A DNA stretch of 64,000 bases from Kroppenstedtia sanguinis (lineage in GTDB: Bacteria > Bacillota > Bacilli > Thermoactinomycetales > DSM-45169): positions 1 to 64,000 of the forward strand of contig NZ_JBNPXF010000003.1 of assembly GCF_050433445.1 (NCBI RefSeq), written 5' to 3'. A program made the position numbers and the translations under genes. This document shows positions 25,165 through 33,963 of the stretch, piece by piece. The notes beneath the pieces are model-generated. The model was not told where the DNA came from. It saw only the letters and a program-made list of their open reading frames with translations, and ran no database searches. Every line of letters begins with the position of its first letter. Position 1 is the first letter of the stretch.

Positions 25165-25989
25165 TTGGACAGAAAACTCAGAGGAGAATGCTTTGCGGAA
25201 TTTGTCGGTACTTTTATCCTGATCTTTATCGGTTGCGGCACCGTGGCTGGACGGACTCTCAACGGGGTGGAGATGGGGCAGTGGGAGCTCTCGATCATCT
25301 GGGGTCTGGCGGTGACCTTGGCTGTCTATGTGACGGGAGCTGTCTCCGGTGCCCAACTCAATCCGGCAGTCACAGTAACCATGGCTGTTTTTCGTGAGTT
25401 TCCCTGGAAGAATGTGATCCCTTACATCGCCTCCCAAGTGGCGGGGGCCTTCGCGGGAGCCGCAGTGGTCTACGGTCTGTATAGAGGGATCTTCGCCCAC
25501 TGGGAGAAGACGGAACAGGTGGTTCGAGGATCAGCGGAAAGTTTGGAAAGCGCCGGTGTTTTTTTCACTGCTCCAGCTTCGTTTCTTTCCAACTTCGACG
25601 CCTTTCTGGTAGAATTCTCTATCACTGCGATCTTGTTGATTGTGATCTTGGCCGTCGTGGATGACCGAAATCCCCTCCTGCCCGCCTTGAACAACCTGGG
25701 TCCCCTCGCCATCGGTCTGACTGTGGCTGTGCTCGGAGGATCCTTTGGCACGCTGACCGGCTTTGCCCTCAATCCGGCACGGGACTTTGGCCCGAGACTT
25801 TTTGCCTGGCTGACAGGTTGGGATTCCGTGGCTCTGCCTGCAGCGGGAGGATATGCTTGGGTTCCCATTCTCGGTCCGATCCTGGGAGGGTTGGCGGGAG
25901 CTTTAGTCTACGATTTCATGGTTCGCCGCTACTTGCAAAAGAAAGAGGAGCTCCCAGTGGGGGAAACCGGGAAGGATACCAGTGCCTGA
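25165..25989 (+). CDS. glpF: Glycerol uptake facilitator
   Basis: A 274-residue aquaglyceroporin with the two NPA motifs in GAQLNPAVTV (about residue 66) and GFALNPARDFGPR. The Asp after the second NPAR is typical of glycerol channels rather than water channels. The TTG at 25165 is chosen because AGGAGG ends seven bases upstream and the protein then starts MDRKLRGECFAEFVGTF. It lies behind a regulated leader terminator. Unlike in B. subtilis, 281 bases without a clear gene or signal separate it from glpK. Confidence 0.92.
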   Translation: MDRKLRGECFAEFVGTFILIFIGCGTVAGRTLNGVEMGQWELSIIWGLAVTLAVYVTGAVSGAQLNPAVTVTMAVFREFPWKNVIPYIASQVAGAFAGAAVVYGLYRGIFAHWEKTEQVVRGSAESLESAGVFFTAPASFLSNFDAFLVEFSITAILLIVILAVVDDRNPLLPALNNLGPLAIGLTVAVLGGSFGTLTGFALNPARDFGPRLFAWLTGWDSVALPAAGGYAWVPILGPILGGLAGALVYDFMVRRYLQKKEELPVGETGKDTSA

Positions 25990-26270
25990 AGGTCAGGGAT
26001 GTGAGATGCAAGCGATCTTTGCACCAAGAGACTAGAACGTGGTTTGGTCATTTAGTGGTAATGCGAAGAGACGTCCGCACAACAGGCCCGACTCCTTAGT
26101 ATGGATTTATTAGACACACCCTAAAGCGGCCCTGGCAAGGTTTGTGCACGATGGGTGCATGGTTGCGGAACAGAATCTCCTCACCCATGGTGAACCAACA
26201 CGTCAGCTTAAAATGAATTTGTGTATAAGGTGAAAAGAAAGCGGAGGAATCAGATAGAGGAGGAATCGCT

Positions 26271-27779
26271 TTGGAAAAGGAAACATTTATTTTGGCCATC
26301 GATCAGGGAACGACTAGTACCCGGGCGATGATTTTCGATCGGAAGGGGAGTATCCGGGGAATTTATCAGCAGGAATTTACCCAGATGTATCCTCAGCCGG
26401 GGTGGGTGGAGCATGATGCAGAGGAAATCTTGGACTCCGTCCGCCAGGTGTTGAAAGGTTTGTTTCAGGAGAGCGAGATTCGGCCGGACCAAGTGGCCGG
26501 GATTGGCATCACCAACCAGCGGGAAACAGCTGTCATCTGGGATAAAAATAGTGGCAAGCCCATCTATCCAGCGATTGTCTGGCAGAGCCGCCAGACTGCG
26601 GAGATCTGTGAAGAATTGAAACAGCGAGGGTTGGAGAAAACCATCCGTGAGAAAACCGGGCTGGTGGTGGATGCCTATTTCTCCGGAACTAAAGTGAAGT
26701 GGATTTTGGATCATGTGGAGGGAGCCCGGTCCCGAGCGAAACGGGGGGAACTCCTCTTTGGAACTATCGACAGCTGGCTGATCTGGAACTTGACCGGGGG
26801 CCAGGTGCATGTAACAGACTATACCAACGCTTCCCGTACCCTAATGTACAATATTCACGAGCTGGACTGGGATGATGAGCTGTTACAGATCCTGGATGTG
26901 CCTCGTTCACTTCTTCCGAAAGTTCAGCCCTCCAGTAGTGTTTATGGTACCACAGTGGAAAGTGAGTTTTTCGGCCGGCAGGTTCCCATTGCCGGAGTGG
27001 CGGGAGATCAGCAGTCGGCACTTTTCGGCCAATCCTGCTTTACTTCTGGCACAGCCAAAAACACTTATGGCACCGGTTGCTTTATGTTGATGAACACTGG
27101 AGAGAGAGCGGTAGAATCTTCCCACGGACTCTTGACCACGATCGCCTGGGGTGTGGACGGAAAAGTGGAATACGCCCTGGAAGGAAGCATATTCGTAGCG
27201 GGAGCGGCGATTCAGTGGTTGCGTGACGGACTGCAAATTTTGGAGAGTGCACCGCATTCTGAAGTTCACGCTCGTAGACTCGCCTCCAATGAAGGTGTGT
27301 ATTTGGTTCCGGCCTTTGTGGGCTTGGGTGCACCCTATTGGGATATGGATGCCCGGGGTGCGGTCTTCGGACTGACGCGGGGGACCGGACGGGATCATTT
27401 TGCCCGTGCAGCGTTGGAGTCTTTGGCATACCAGACGAAGGATGTATTGAACGCCATGGAAAAGGATGCGGGAATTCATCTACAAGAACTTAATGTGGAT
27501 GGAGGCGCTGCCCTGAACGACTTTCTGATGCAATTTCAGAGCGATCTGTTGAATGTAACGGTGACGCGACCTACCATCAACGAGACGACTGCTCTGGGAG
27601 CGGCCTATCTGGCGGGTCTGGCAGTGGGCTATTGGGAAGACAAGGAGATGATCCGGCAAAACCGAGCCGTGGACGCTCAATTCCTCCCGCAAATGTCTGG
27701 CGAAGAACGGACTTCGCTGTATAACGGGTGGAAGGATGCCGTCAGTCGCACGATGACCCGACCGCAAGTGAGAATCTGA
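26271..27779 (+). CDS. glpK: Glycerol kinase
   Basis: A 502-residue FGGY kinase that makes glycerol 3-phosphate. It has the ATP loop AIDQGTTSTRA at the N-terminus, substrate residues in TNQRETAVIW, and AGDQQSALFGQ. TTG start behind GAGGAGG. Notable: Gram-positive GlpK proteins usually carry a histidine (YHFFG in B. subtilis) that the PTS phosphorylates to activate the enzyme. Here the residue is glutamate (SEFFG, codon 26964-26966). Activation by HPr phosphorylation is therefore unlikely at this site. Confidence 0.95.
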   Translation: MEKETFILAIDQGTTSTRAMIFDRKGSIRGIYQQEFTQMYPQPGWVEHDAEEILDSVRQVLKGLFQESEIRPDQVAGIGITNQRETAVIWDKNSGKPIYPAIVWQSRQTAEICEELKQRGLEKTIREKTGLVVDAYFSGTKVKWILDHVEGARSRAKRGELLFGTIDSWLIWNLTGGQVHVTDYTNASRTLMYNIHELDWDDELLQILDVPRSLLPKVQPSSSVYGTTVESEFFGRQVPIAGVAGDQQSALFGQSCFTSGTAKNTYGTGCFMLMNTGERAVESSHGLLTTIAWGVDGKVEYALEGSIFVAGAAIQWLRDGLQILESAPHSEVHARRLASNEGVYLVPAFVGLGAPYWDMDARGAVFGLTRGTGRDHFARAALESLAYQTKDVLNAMEKDAGIHLQELNVDGGAALNDFLMQFQSDLLNVTVTRPTINETTALGAAYLAGLAVGYWEDKEMIRQNRAVDAQFLPQMSGEERTSLYNGWKDAVSRTMTRPQVRI

Positions 27780-27852
27780 GGGTTTTCACCGTCTCCCAAA
27801 TGAGGTAAACTGAATAATGAACAGATCATACAATTAAACATCTGAGATTTAG

Positions 27853-27915
27853 GACCGGAGACTAGGAGAGTCCTTCGCCAGGGTGAATATTTACCATCGG
27901 TGAGGACTCTTTTTG
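27853..27915 (+). promoter_or_regulatory. glpP leader terminator, candidate autoregulatory site
   Basis: GACCGGAGAC-TA-GGAGAG (27853-27870) overlaps the 5' arm of a terminator (GAGTCC.. / GGACTC, then TTTTT). It shares its opening block with the glpF leader, so GlpP probably controls its own operon with glpD. Confidence 0.65.
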
Positions 27916-27939
27916 CATTTTTCAGGGAGGGAGTCGGTG

Positions 27940-28530
27940 ATGATGGGATTTCAAGAGGGGATTCGACGGCATCCCGTGATTGCTGCTGTCCGGAATGAAG
28001 AGGAATTGAAGCGGTTGGAGAATTCCAGTCCGCAAATCTGCTTCTTTCTGTTTGGCGATATTAACACGTTGCCTGCCATGGTGAACCAGGTGCGAGGCAT
28101 GGGTAAACAGGTCTATCTTCATCTGGATCTGACACAAGGTTTTAGCAACGACCGGGCCAGTCTCAAATTTATTCAGAGAGAAATCCAACCGGATGGGGTG
28201 GTCTCCACACGGACCCATCTGGTCCGTAACGCCAAAGAAGAGGGATTGTTCGTCATCCAACGCCTCTTTATTACAGATACGATGTCGGTGGAAACGGGAA
28301 AACATTTATTGAAGCAATCTAAAGCCGATGCAGTGGAAGTGATGCCGGGGATTGCCCCTGCCTGGGTTTATGAGGAACTCCGTCGAAAACGGGCACTTCC
28401 CATCGTGGCCGGGGGGTTGCTAAGGCAGCCCGAGGATGTGATCCAGGCCTTGCAAAACGGTGCCAACGCCGTCTCAGTTAGCGGAGGGGACCTTTGGAAC
28501 CTGGATATTCAGATGAAATCATCATTCTGA
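27940..28530 (+). CDS. glpP: GlpP glycerol-3-phosphate-responsive antiterminator
   Basis: A 196-residue TIM-barrel-like RNA-binding regulator with PVIAAVRNEEEL, the GVVSTRTHLV block, and the phosphate-binding C-terminus SKADAVEVMPGIAP...PIVAGGLL. In B. subtilis it binds glp leader RNAs with glycerol 3-phosphate and prevents termination. ATG at 27940 with GGGAGGGAG; the next codon is also ATG. glpD follows 14 bases downstream, so the regulator and the dehydrogenase are one operon. Confidence 0.93.
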   Translation: MMGFQEGIRRHPVIAAVRNEEELKRLENSSPQICFFLFGDINTLPAMVNQVRGMGKQVYLHLDLTQGFSNDRASLKFIQREIQPDGVVSTRTHLVRNAKEEGLFVIQRLFITDTMSVETGKHLLKQSKADAVEVMPGIAPAWVYEELRRKRALPIVAGGLLRQPEDVIQALQNGANAVSVSGGDLWNLDIQMKSSF

Positions 28531-28544
28531 GGAGGATCAGAGCT

Positions 28545-30188
28545 ATGCAATTTTCCGCTCACCATCGAAAACGTCTACTGGAGGAAATGGAATCAGAACC
28601 CCTGGATCTCTTGGTGATCGGTGGCGGAATCACCGGAGCCGGGATCGCTTGGGATGCAAGATCCCGCGGTCTTTCCGTCGGCCTCGTGGAAAAGGGAGAT
28701 TATGCAGGAGGAACCAGTAGCCGTTCAACCAAATTGATTCACGGTGGATTACGTTATTTGAAACAGATGGAGATCCAATTGGTGAAAGAAGTGGGGCGGG
28801 AGCGGGCTCTCCTGTATGAACGGGCTCCCCATCTAGTCCTGCCCCGTCCGATGATGCTTCCTATTTATAAAGGGGGGACTTATGGGCAACTGGCCTCTTC
28901 CGTTGGTCTCTGGATGTATGATCGGCTGGCAGGAGTCAAAAAGGAAGAGCGGCGGCAGATGCTCTCCCGAGAGGCGACTCTGAAGCGGGAGCCGTTGTTG
29001 ACAGAACAAGGCCTGAAAGGATCGGGGCTCTATGTGGAGTACCGTACCGACGATGCCCGTCTCACCTTGGAAGTGATGAAGACCGCCTTTTCCCTCGGGG
29101 CGAAAACCGTCAACTACGCCGAAGCGGAATCCTTTACCTACGACGGAGACCGGATCACGGGGGCCCAGGTTCGGGATCGTGTCAGTGGTCAGATGTACCA
29201 GATCCAGGCCCGAGAGGTGGTAAACGCTGCTGGTCCCTGGGTGGATCAACTGCGTAAACAGGACGGTTCCTTAAAAGGCAAACGCTTGCACCTGACTAAG
29301 GGCGTTCATCTAGTGGTGCCTCAGGAACGATTGCCCCTGAAGCAACCCATCTACTTCGATGTGCCTGACGGCCGAATGATCTTCGCTATTCCCCGAGGGA
29401 GGATCACCTATATTGGAACCACGGACACCAATTATGACGGGCCGATCGATTCTCCACAGATGACCCCAGAGGATCGGGATTACTTGTTGAAGGGGGTCAA
29501 CCATATCTTCCCCAGTGTGGGTCTGACGCCAGAGGATGTGGAATCCGGCTGGGCGGGCCTGCGCCCCTTGATCCATGAAGAGGGAAAAAGCCCCTCTGAG
29601 CTTTCGCGGAAGGATGAGATCTTTGAATCTCCTACAGGGCTGATCACCATCGCCGGGGGCAAACTGACCGGATTTCGCAAGATGGCGGAACGGGTGGTGG
29701 ACCTGGTGAACCGGCGGCTGGAACAGGCGGGCCGTCTCTCCTTTACCCCCTGTCGCACTGACCGCCTCTCCATCCTGGGGGGCGGGGATCTAGGCGGAGA
29801 CGGATTTGTCCATTTCCGGGAAGAGTGGTTGGAGAAATTAAAGGAAGGGGGTCTGTCCGAAGAACGGGCTGATGAGCTGATCCATCTCTACGGCACCCAG
29901 ATGGAAAAGGTGTGGGAGCGCGCTGACGGATTGGCGGAAAATATCTTGGATGCCCAGTTGCAACATGCAGTGGAAGAGGAGATGACGGTGACCCCTGACG
30001 ACTTTCTCATCCGACGGAGCGGCGATCTCTACTTCCATCGCCAGCGGGCGGAGGCGGCAGTAGCAGAAGTGGTGGAACGGATGGCCGATTGGTTCCATTG
30101 GAGTGAAAGTGAACGGGAGGAACAGGAGTCCCAGGTGCGCCAAGCGCTGGAACAAACCCGACCGCAGCCGGTTTCTGCCGGTGAATAA
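28545..30188 (+). CDS. glpD: Aerobic glycerol-3-phosphate dehydrogenase
   Basis: A 547-residue FAD enzyme that oxidises glycerol 3-phosphate to dihydroxyacetone phosphate at the membrane and passes electrons to quinone. It has the Rossmann FAD loop DLLVIGGGITGAGIAWDA at the N-terminus, TSSRSTKLIHGGLRYL and RGRITYIGTTDT, and a C-terminal helical domain. GAGGAGGAT sets the ATG at 28545. It ends at a strong shared terminator. Confidence 0.95.
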   Translation: MQFSAHHRKRLLEEMESEPLDLLVIGGGITGAGIAWDARSRGLSVGLVEKGDYAGGTSSRSTKLIHGGLRYLKQMEIQLVKEVGRERALLYERAPHLVLPRPMMLPIYKGGTYGQLASSVGLWMYDRLAGVKKEERRQMLSREATLKREPLLTEQGLKGSGLYVEYRTDDARLTLEVMKTAFSLGAKTVNYAEAESFTYDGDRITGAQVRDRVSGQMYQIQAREVVNAAGPWVDQLRKQDGSLKGKRLHLTKGVHLVVPQERLPLKQPIYFDVPDGRMIFAIPRGRITYIGTTDTNYDGPIDSPQMTPEDRDYLLKGVNHIFPSVGLTPEDVESGWAGLRPLIHEEGKSPSELSRKDEIFESPTGLITIAGGKLTGFRKMAERVVDLVNRRLEQAGRLSFTPCRTDRLSILGGGDLGGDGFVHFREEWLEKLKEGGLSEERADELIHLYGTQMEKVWERADGLAENILDAQLQHAVEEEMTVTPDDFLIRRSGDLYFHRQRAEAAVAEVVERMADWFHWSESEREEQESQVRQALEQTRPQPVSAGE

Positions 30189-30228
30189 AAACACAAGGCC
30201 CCGGAGCATGGTCTCCGGGGCCTTGTGT
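30186..30228. terminator. Bidirectional terminator between glpD and the DUF3817 gene
   Basis: A perfect 16-bp stem (30191-30206 with 30213-30228, core AAGGCCCCGGAG). The A-run before it becomes a T-run on the minus strand. It serves two convergent genes. Confidence 0.85.
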
Positions 30229-30238
30229 TGGATGAGGG

Positions 30239-30532
30239 TCACCATTTCCGCTCCCGTCTCAAGCGGGCATCGAAGACGAAGGGTCCAAAGGGAAGGAGCG
30301 AGGCGATTAAGGCTCCTGCCACTCGTATGAGTGACCAGCCATCTGTTAGGGTGACGTGGGCGACGGCGGCGATATAAAGGACAAACAGGACACCGTGGAT
30401 CCAACCGACAAGGGTGACCGCTGTTGTGATGTCGGCGAAATACTTCAAGGGCATGGCGATCCCCAGCAAAACAAGGAAGGAGAGTCCTTCGATCAGGCTG
30501 ACGACACGAAAGCGGCCCAGGGGCGTGTTCAA
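30239..30532 (-). CDS. DUF3817-family small membrane protein
   Basis: A protein of about 97 residues with three hydrophobic segments and the family blocks LGRFRVVSLIEGLSFLVLL, MPLKYF and GWIHGVLFVLYI. Function unknown. Relatives are small integral membrane proteins (YdzA group). The start is uncertain: a TTG at 30532 lies 11 bases after GGAGG and gives MNTPLGRF, while an ATG at 30586 has no ribosome site. Monocistronic. Confidence 0.8.
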   Translation of the reverse strand: MNTPLGRFRVVSLIEGLSFLVLLGIAMPLKYFADITTAVTLVGWIHGVLFVLYIAAVAHVTLTDGWSLIRVAGALIASLLPFGPFVFDARLRRERKW

Positions 30533-30655
30533 ATGTGGAAGCACCTCCGTTGATTTAGCAGACTCCCCTATTGAAACACAGGACATCGATGCAAATAGGA
30601 TGTTTTCGTGAAAATACAGCGAAGTTTGCAGAGGAATCCCCCAAGATGTGGAGTT

Positions 30656-31342
30656 TTAAACCGTTGCTCTGCGCAGTAGCAGATAAGAGACGATCATATA
30701 GATGACCGTCGCCCCAAAGGCCCACATAGATAGATCAAATGCTGTATGGTGGATCACCCAGTGGAAGAGATTACCCCACCATCCATAATAAGTGGCGAGG
30801 ATTCCGCTGGCACTGAAGAGCAAAAACAGGGCGCCAAAAAAAATGTTCAGGATCCGGGTATCATACCGCTTGTAAATGCTGGTGATGACAAAGCCAAGAA
30901 AAAACATGTGCACCAAGGCGACAAAATAGATCCACATCTGTTCCCATGGGGCTCCATCATTCAAGTACGGCAAGTAGAAGAAATGCAACTTGAGTCCCCA
31001 GGCGTCTGTCATTTCTTCCAAGAGGGAGAGAAGGTACAGGAGGATGGTCGTGACTGCACTGACTAAGATGACTGCCGTCGTCGTGCCCAGGAAAAAATCA
31101 GTCCTTCGCATGCTGAAGCTGAGAACGAAGGGAAAGGTTTGCATCAAAGTAACGATCCCGGCTATCAGCATGTAAATATAGATGGCAACGATTCCACCAG
31201 TGTAGACGTCTTCTTTACCGCCGGTGAGAAATGCTGTAAACAGATTGATGCCAAAACTAAAGAGCAGGATCATCCATGGAAAGAGAAACCACGACCATTT
31301 GTCTTTCACATAAATTCTTATGACACCTTGGAGTGGGTTCAT
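30656..31342 (-). CDS. ABC transporter permease component
   Basis: A 228-residue protein with six hydrophobic segments, SFSMRRTDFFLGTT between helices 2 and 3, and no signal peptide. It overlaps the ATPase gene by four bases, so the two form an ABC-2-like exporter of the kind found beside YtrA-type regulators. Substrate unknown; cell-envelope stress or antibiotic export is a common role for such operons. Confidence 0.8.
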   Translation of the reverse strand: MNPLQGVIRIYVKDKWSWFLFPWMILLFSFGINLFTAFLTGGKEDVYTGGIVAIYIYMLIAGIVTLMQTFPFVLSFSMRRTDFFLGTTTAVILVSAVTTILLYLLSLLEEMTDAWGLKLHFFYLPYLNDGAPWEQMWIYFVALVHMFFLGFVITSIYKRYDTRILNIFFGALFLLFSASGILATYYGWWGNLFHWVIHHTAFDLSMWAFGATVIYMIVSYLLLRRATV

Positions 31343-32235
31343 CGGGATTCGGCCACCTTTCCTTCGGATTTTTCTTTTGTCAGGTGAACGATCAGTTGCT
31401 GCAGAGATACCGGGGTGAGCTCCAAACCGAGAGTTTCCGCCCGCTTTCGCTCTTCCCCGCTCAGGCTTCCCATGAGGGTGGTGGCAACCAAGCTTCCGAA
31501 GGGAGTGCGGTCAATCACTGTTTTCCCCGTCGTGATCGCTTCCACCTTGGATACCGGCCCCATCAAGGTGACCGCCTGTCCGCGAAGGGTGTCGGCTTCC
31601 TCATTGAGGATCAGTTTACCTTTTTCGATCACCAGGATGTGCTCCAGGATCCGGCTTACCTCGTCGATCAGATGGGTGGACAAGATCACGGTGCGCGGAT
31701 GCTCCGTGTAATCCTCGATCAACCGTTTATAAAACAGACTTCTGGCCACGGCATCCAGACCGAGATAAGGCTCATCGAAGATGGTCAACGGTGCGCGGCT
31801 GGCGAGACCGATGACGATTCCCAGGGAGGAGCGCATCCCTCTGGACAATTTTTTGATTCTCCGCTTCAGCGGCAGCCGGAAATCTTCCACCAAGGAGTGG
31901 GCAAACTCCCGGTCCCAATTGGGGAAGAACGACGAAGCCAGATCCAGCAAATCGGTGATGCGAAAAAGATCCGGATACTTCTGACTCTCCTTGATGAAAC
32001 AGAGTTGACGGAGTACCCGATGATTCTCATAGGGATCCTCCCCGAACACTTTCACCTCCCCGTTGGTGGCAAACAACTGTGCCGTGAGCAGATGCATGAT
32101 CGTTGTTTTTCCAGCACCGTTGCGACCGAGCAGGCCGTAGATTTTCCCTGGTTCCAAGGAAAAACTGACCTGATTCACCGCTGTGACGTTTCCATAGGCC
32201 TTGGTCAGTCCGTTGACTTCTACCACTTTGTTCAT
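31339..32235 (-). CDS. ABC transporter ATP-binding protein
   Basis: A 298-residue ATPase with Walker A GRNGAGKTT, the signature LSRGMRSSLGI, Walker B LTIFDEPYLGLDA and the switch H-loop STHLIDE. The C-terminal 80 residues form an accessory domain. It overlaps the GntR gene upstream and the permease downstream by four bases each, so the three are translationally coupled. Confidence 0.9.
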   Translation of the reverse strand: MNKVVEVNGLTKAYGNVTAVNQVSFSLEPGKIYGLLGRNGAGKTTIMHLLTAQLFATNGEVKVFGEDPYENHRVLRQLCFIKESQKYPDLFRITDLLDLASSFFPNWDREFAHSLVEDFRLPLKRRIKKLSRGMRSSLGIVIGLASRAPLTIFDEPYLGLDAVARSLFYKRLIEDYTEHPRTVILSTHLIDEVSRILEHILVIEKGKLILNEEADTLRGQAVTLMGPVSKVEAITTGKTVIDRTPFGSLVATTLMGSLSGEERKRAETLGLELTPVSLQQLIVHLTKEKSEGKVAESR

Positions 32236-32591
32236 TTGGTTTCAGCTCCTCTCCGAATCATGTCGGCCAATTGTTCCATCGTGATTCCCAGCTTTTCCGC
32301 CTCTCGAACCGTGGTCAGGACATACTGTTCAAAAAACTGTTGTTTCCGTTTCTCCAGCAATTTTGCCCGGGCACCTGTGGCCACGAACATGCCGATCCCC
32401 CGCTTTTTATATAGAATTCCTTGGTCCACCAACAGAGTGACGCCTTTTGCCGCCGTCGCCGGATTGATCTGGTAAAAGGATGCAAACTGATTCTTGGAAG
32501 GAACCTGGGATTCTTCGGGCAGTTCCCTCGCAATGATGTCGTTTTCGATCCGTTCTGCAATTTGCACAAAAATCGGACGGCTGTCATCCAT
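32232..32591 (-). CDS. GntR-family regulator (YtrA type)
   Basis: A 119-residue protein with an N-terminal GntR winged helix (PIFVQIAERIENDIIARELP...VPSKNQFASFYQINPATAAKG) and a short dimerisation tail, the layout of the YtrA subfamily, which represses its own ABC operon. The ATG at 32591 follows GGTGAGG. A GTG at 32603 in the same frame is less likely. It is the first gene of the operon, behind a strong promoter with an overlapping palindrome. Confidence 0.88.
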   Translation of the reverse strand: MDDSRPIFVQIAERIENDIIARELPEESQVPSKNQFASFYQINPATAAKGVTLLVDQGILYKKRGIGMFVATGARAKLLEKRKQQFFEQYVLTTVREAEKLGITMEQLADMIRRGAETK

Positions 32592-32612
32592 CAAAAACCT
32601 CACCCCCGGATC

Positions 32613-32636
32613 GGTTGATTACCCGTGTAACCAACT
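32613..32636. promoter_or_regulatory. Candidate GntR operator
   Basis: GGTTGATTAC-CCGT-GTAACCAACT is symmetric at 8 of 10 positions and overlaps the -10 box and the expected start of the minus-strand transcript. It fits autorepression by the first gene. Confidence 0.6.
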
Positions 32637-32662
32637 ATATAAGGTGTGGGATCATCTGTCAA
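32634..32662 (-). promoter_or_regulatory. Sigma-A-type promoter of the GntR/ABC operon
   Basis: Minus-strand TTGACA (32662-32657) and TATAGT (32639-32634) with a 17-base spacer. Confidence 0.8.
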
Positions 32663-32728
32663 TGGGCGTTGAAAGAAATGGGTATCGGTTCACTTGAGCC
32701 CTTTTCCCAAATCCATTAGAATGGGTTC

Positions 32729-33622
32729 ATGATGAGTGAAACCAAAATTCGCAGCATGACCGGATATGGTCGAGGGGAATCGGATGCCGCAGGGATTCGA
32801 TTCACGGTGGAGGCTCGTTCCGTCAACCACCGATTTTTGGAGCTGACGGTGAAATTACCATCTGGATGGGGAGCCTTGGAGGAAGAAGTGAAGAAGCAGG
32901 TGCGTCGGTGGGTTCGACGGGGACGGGTGGATGTAACCGTCACCCTGGAGGGGGCCAGGGCCGCCTCCAGGAAGCTGATCGTAGATTGGGAAGCAACAGA
33001 CTCGCTCCTGCATGCCTCCCAGGAATTAAGAGAGCGGTTAGAGATCTCTGGAGAACTCACCCTCACAGACCTCCTCCATCATCCGGAAGTGCTGAAGGCG
33101 GAAGAACAGAAGCCAGATCCTGAAGCATGGCAATCTCCTTTGCTGACGGCGGTGGAACAAGCATGTCAATCCCTGGGTGAGATGAGAAAGCGGGAAGGAA
33201 GGGTATTGGCGGAAGATTTGCTGCACCGTACCGAAGTGTTGGCACAAAGGGTGGAAGAAATTAGGTGTCGGGCCCCCCAAGTGGTCTTAGATTACCGCGA
33301 AAGACTGGAGGAACGGATCCGGGAGCTGTTGGGCGGGGTCGATCCGGACCCCGACCGTCTGCTGACGGAAGTAGCTCTCTTTGCAGACAAAGCGGACATC
33401 CAAGAGGAGGTGACCCGTCTTTCCAGCCATATTGGACAATTCAGGGAGACTCTCCGACAAGAAAAGCCCGTCGGAAGACGTTTGGAGTTCCTCCTGCAAG
33501 AGATGAACCGCGAGATCAATACCATCGGTTCCAAGGCAAATGATGCGCAAATTGCAGAAAAAGTGGTCGATTCCAAGAGCGAACTGGAAAAAATGAGAGA
33601 ACAAGTGCAAAATATCGAGTGA
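32729..33622 (+). CDS. yicC: YicC-family endoribonuclease
   Basis: A 297-residue protein with the family start SMTGYGRGE, VEARSVNHRFLE, and the C-terminal block RRLEFLLQEMNREINTIGSK. YicC of E. coli acts on RNA; the B. subtilis counterpart is YloC. First gene of the conserved block leading to remA and gmk. The ribosome site is weak, and ATG codons at 32729 and 32732 are both possible. Confidence 0.9.
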   Translation: MMSETKIRSMTGYGRGESDAAGIRFTVEARSVNHRFLELTVKLPSGWGALEEEVKKQVRRWVRRGRVDVTVTLEGARAASRKLIVDWEATDSLLHASQELRERLEISGELTLTDLLHHPEVLKAEEQKPDPEAWQSPLLTAVEQACQSLGEMRKREGRVLAEDLLHRTEVLAQRVEEIRCRAPQVVLDYRERLEERIRELLGGVDPDPDRLLTEVALFADKADIQEEVTRLSSHIGQFRETLRQEKPVGRRLEFLLQEMNREINTIGSKANDAQIAEKVVDSKSELEKMREQVQNIE

Positions 33623-33684
33623 ACGGGTTATAATGATTGCGGATGGAGAACAAGATCTTTTTGGATCGAGGAGGGTACTCCACG

Positions 33685-33951
33685 TTGAGTATCAAACTGA
33701 TAAATATTGGTTTCGGAAATATTGTGTCCGCTAACCGGATTATTTCGATCGTCAGTCCGGATTCGGCTCCGATCAAGCGGATTATCCAGGAGGCCCGGGA
33801 TCGCGGGGCATTGATTGACGCCACATACGGCCGCCGCACCCGGGCTGTCATCGTCACGGACAGCGACCATGTGATACTGTCCGCCGTCCAGCCAGAGACG
33901 GTGGCCCATCGGCTGGCCAGCAAGGATGCAGCAGAGGATCTGGAAGATTAG
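33685..33951 (+). CDS. remA: RemA extracellular matrix regulator
   Basis: An 88-residue DNA-binding protein (SIKLINIGFGNIVSANRIISIVSPDSAPIK). In B. subtilis it activates biofilm matrix and osmoprotection genes. I choose the TTG at 33685 because GGAGGG stands nine bases before it and the protein then matches RemA from its first residue. An in-frame ATG at 33637 would add 16 unconserved residues. Located between yicC and gmk as in Bacillus. Confidence 0.92.
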   Translation: MSIKLINIGFGNIVSANRIISIVSPDSAPIKRIIQEARDRGALIDATYGRRTRAVIVTDSDHVILSAVQPETVAHRLASKDAAEDLED

Positions 33952-33963
33952 AAAGGGAGAGTT

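Noticed and set aside
25990..26270. Possible promoter or leader element in the glpF-glpK gap
   Set aside because: I found no paired -35/-10 boxes, no copy of the glp leader block and no terminator; only short chance palindromes.
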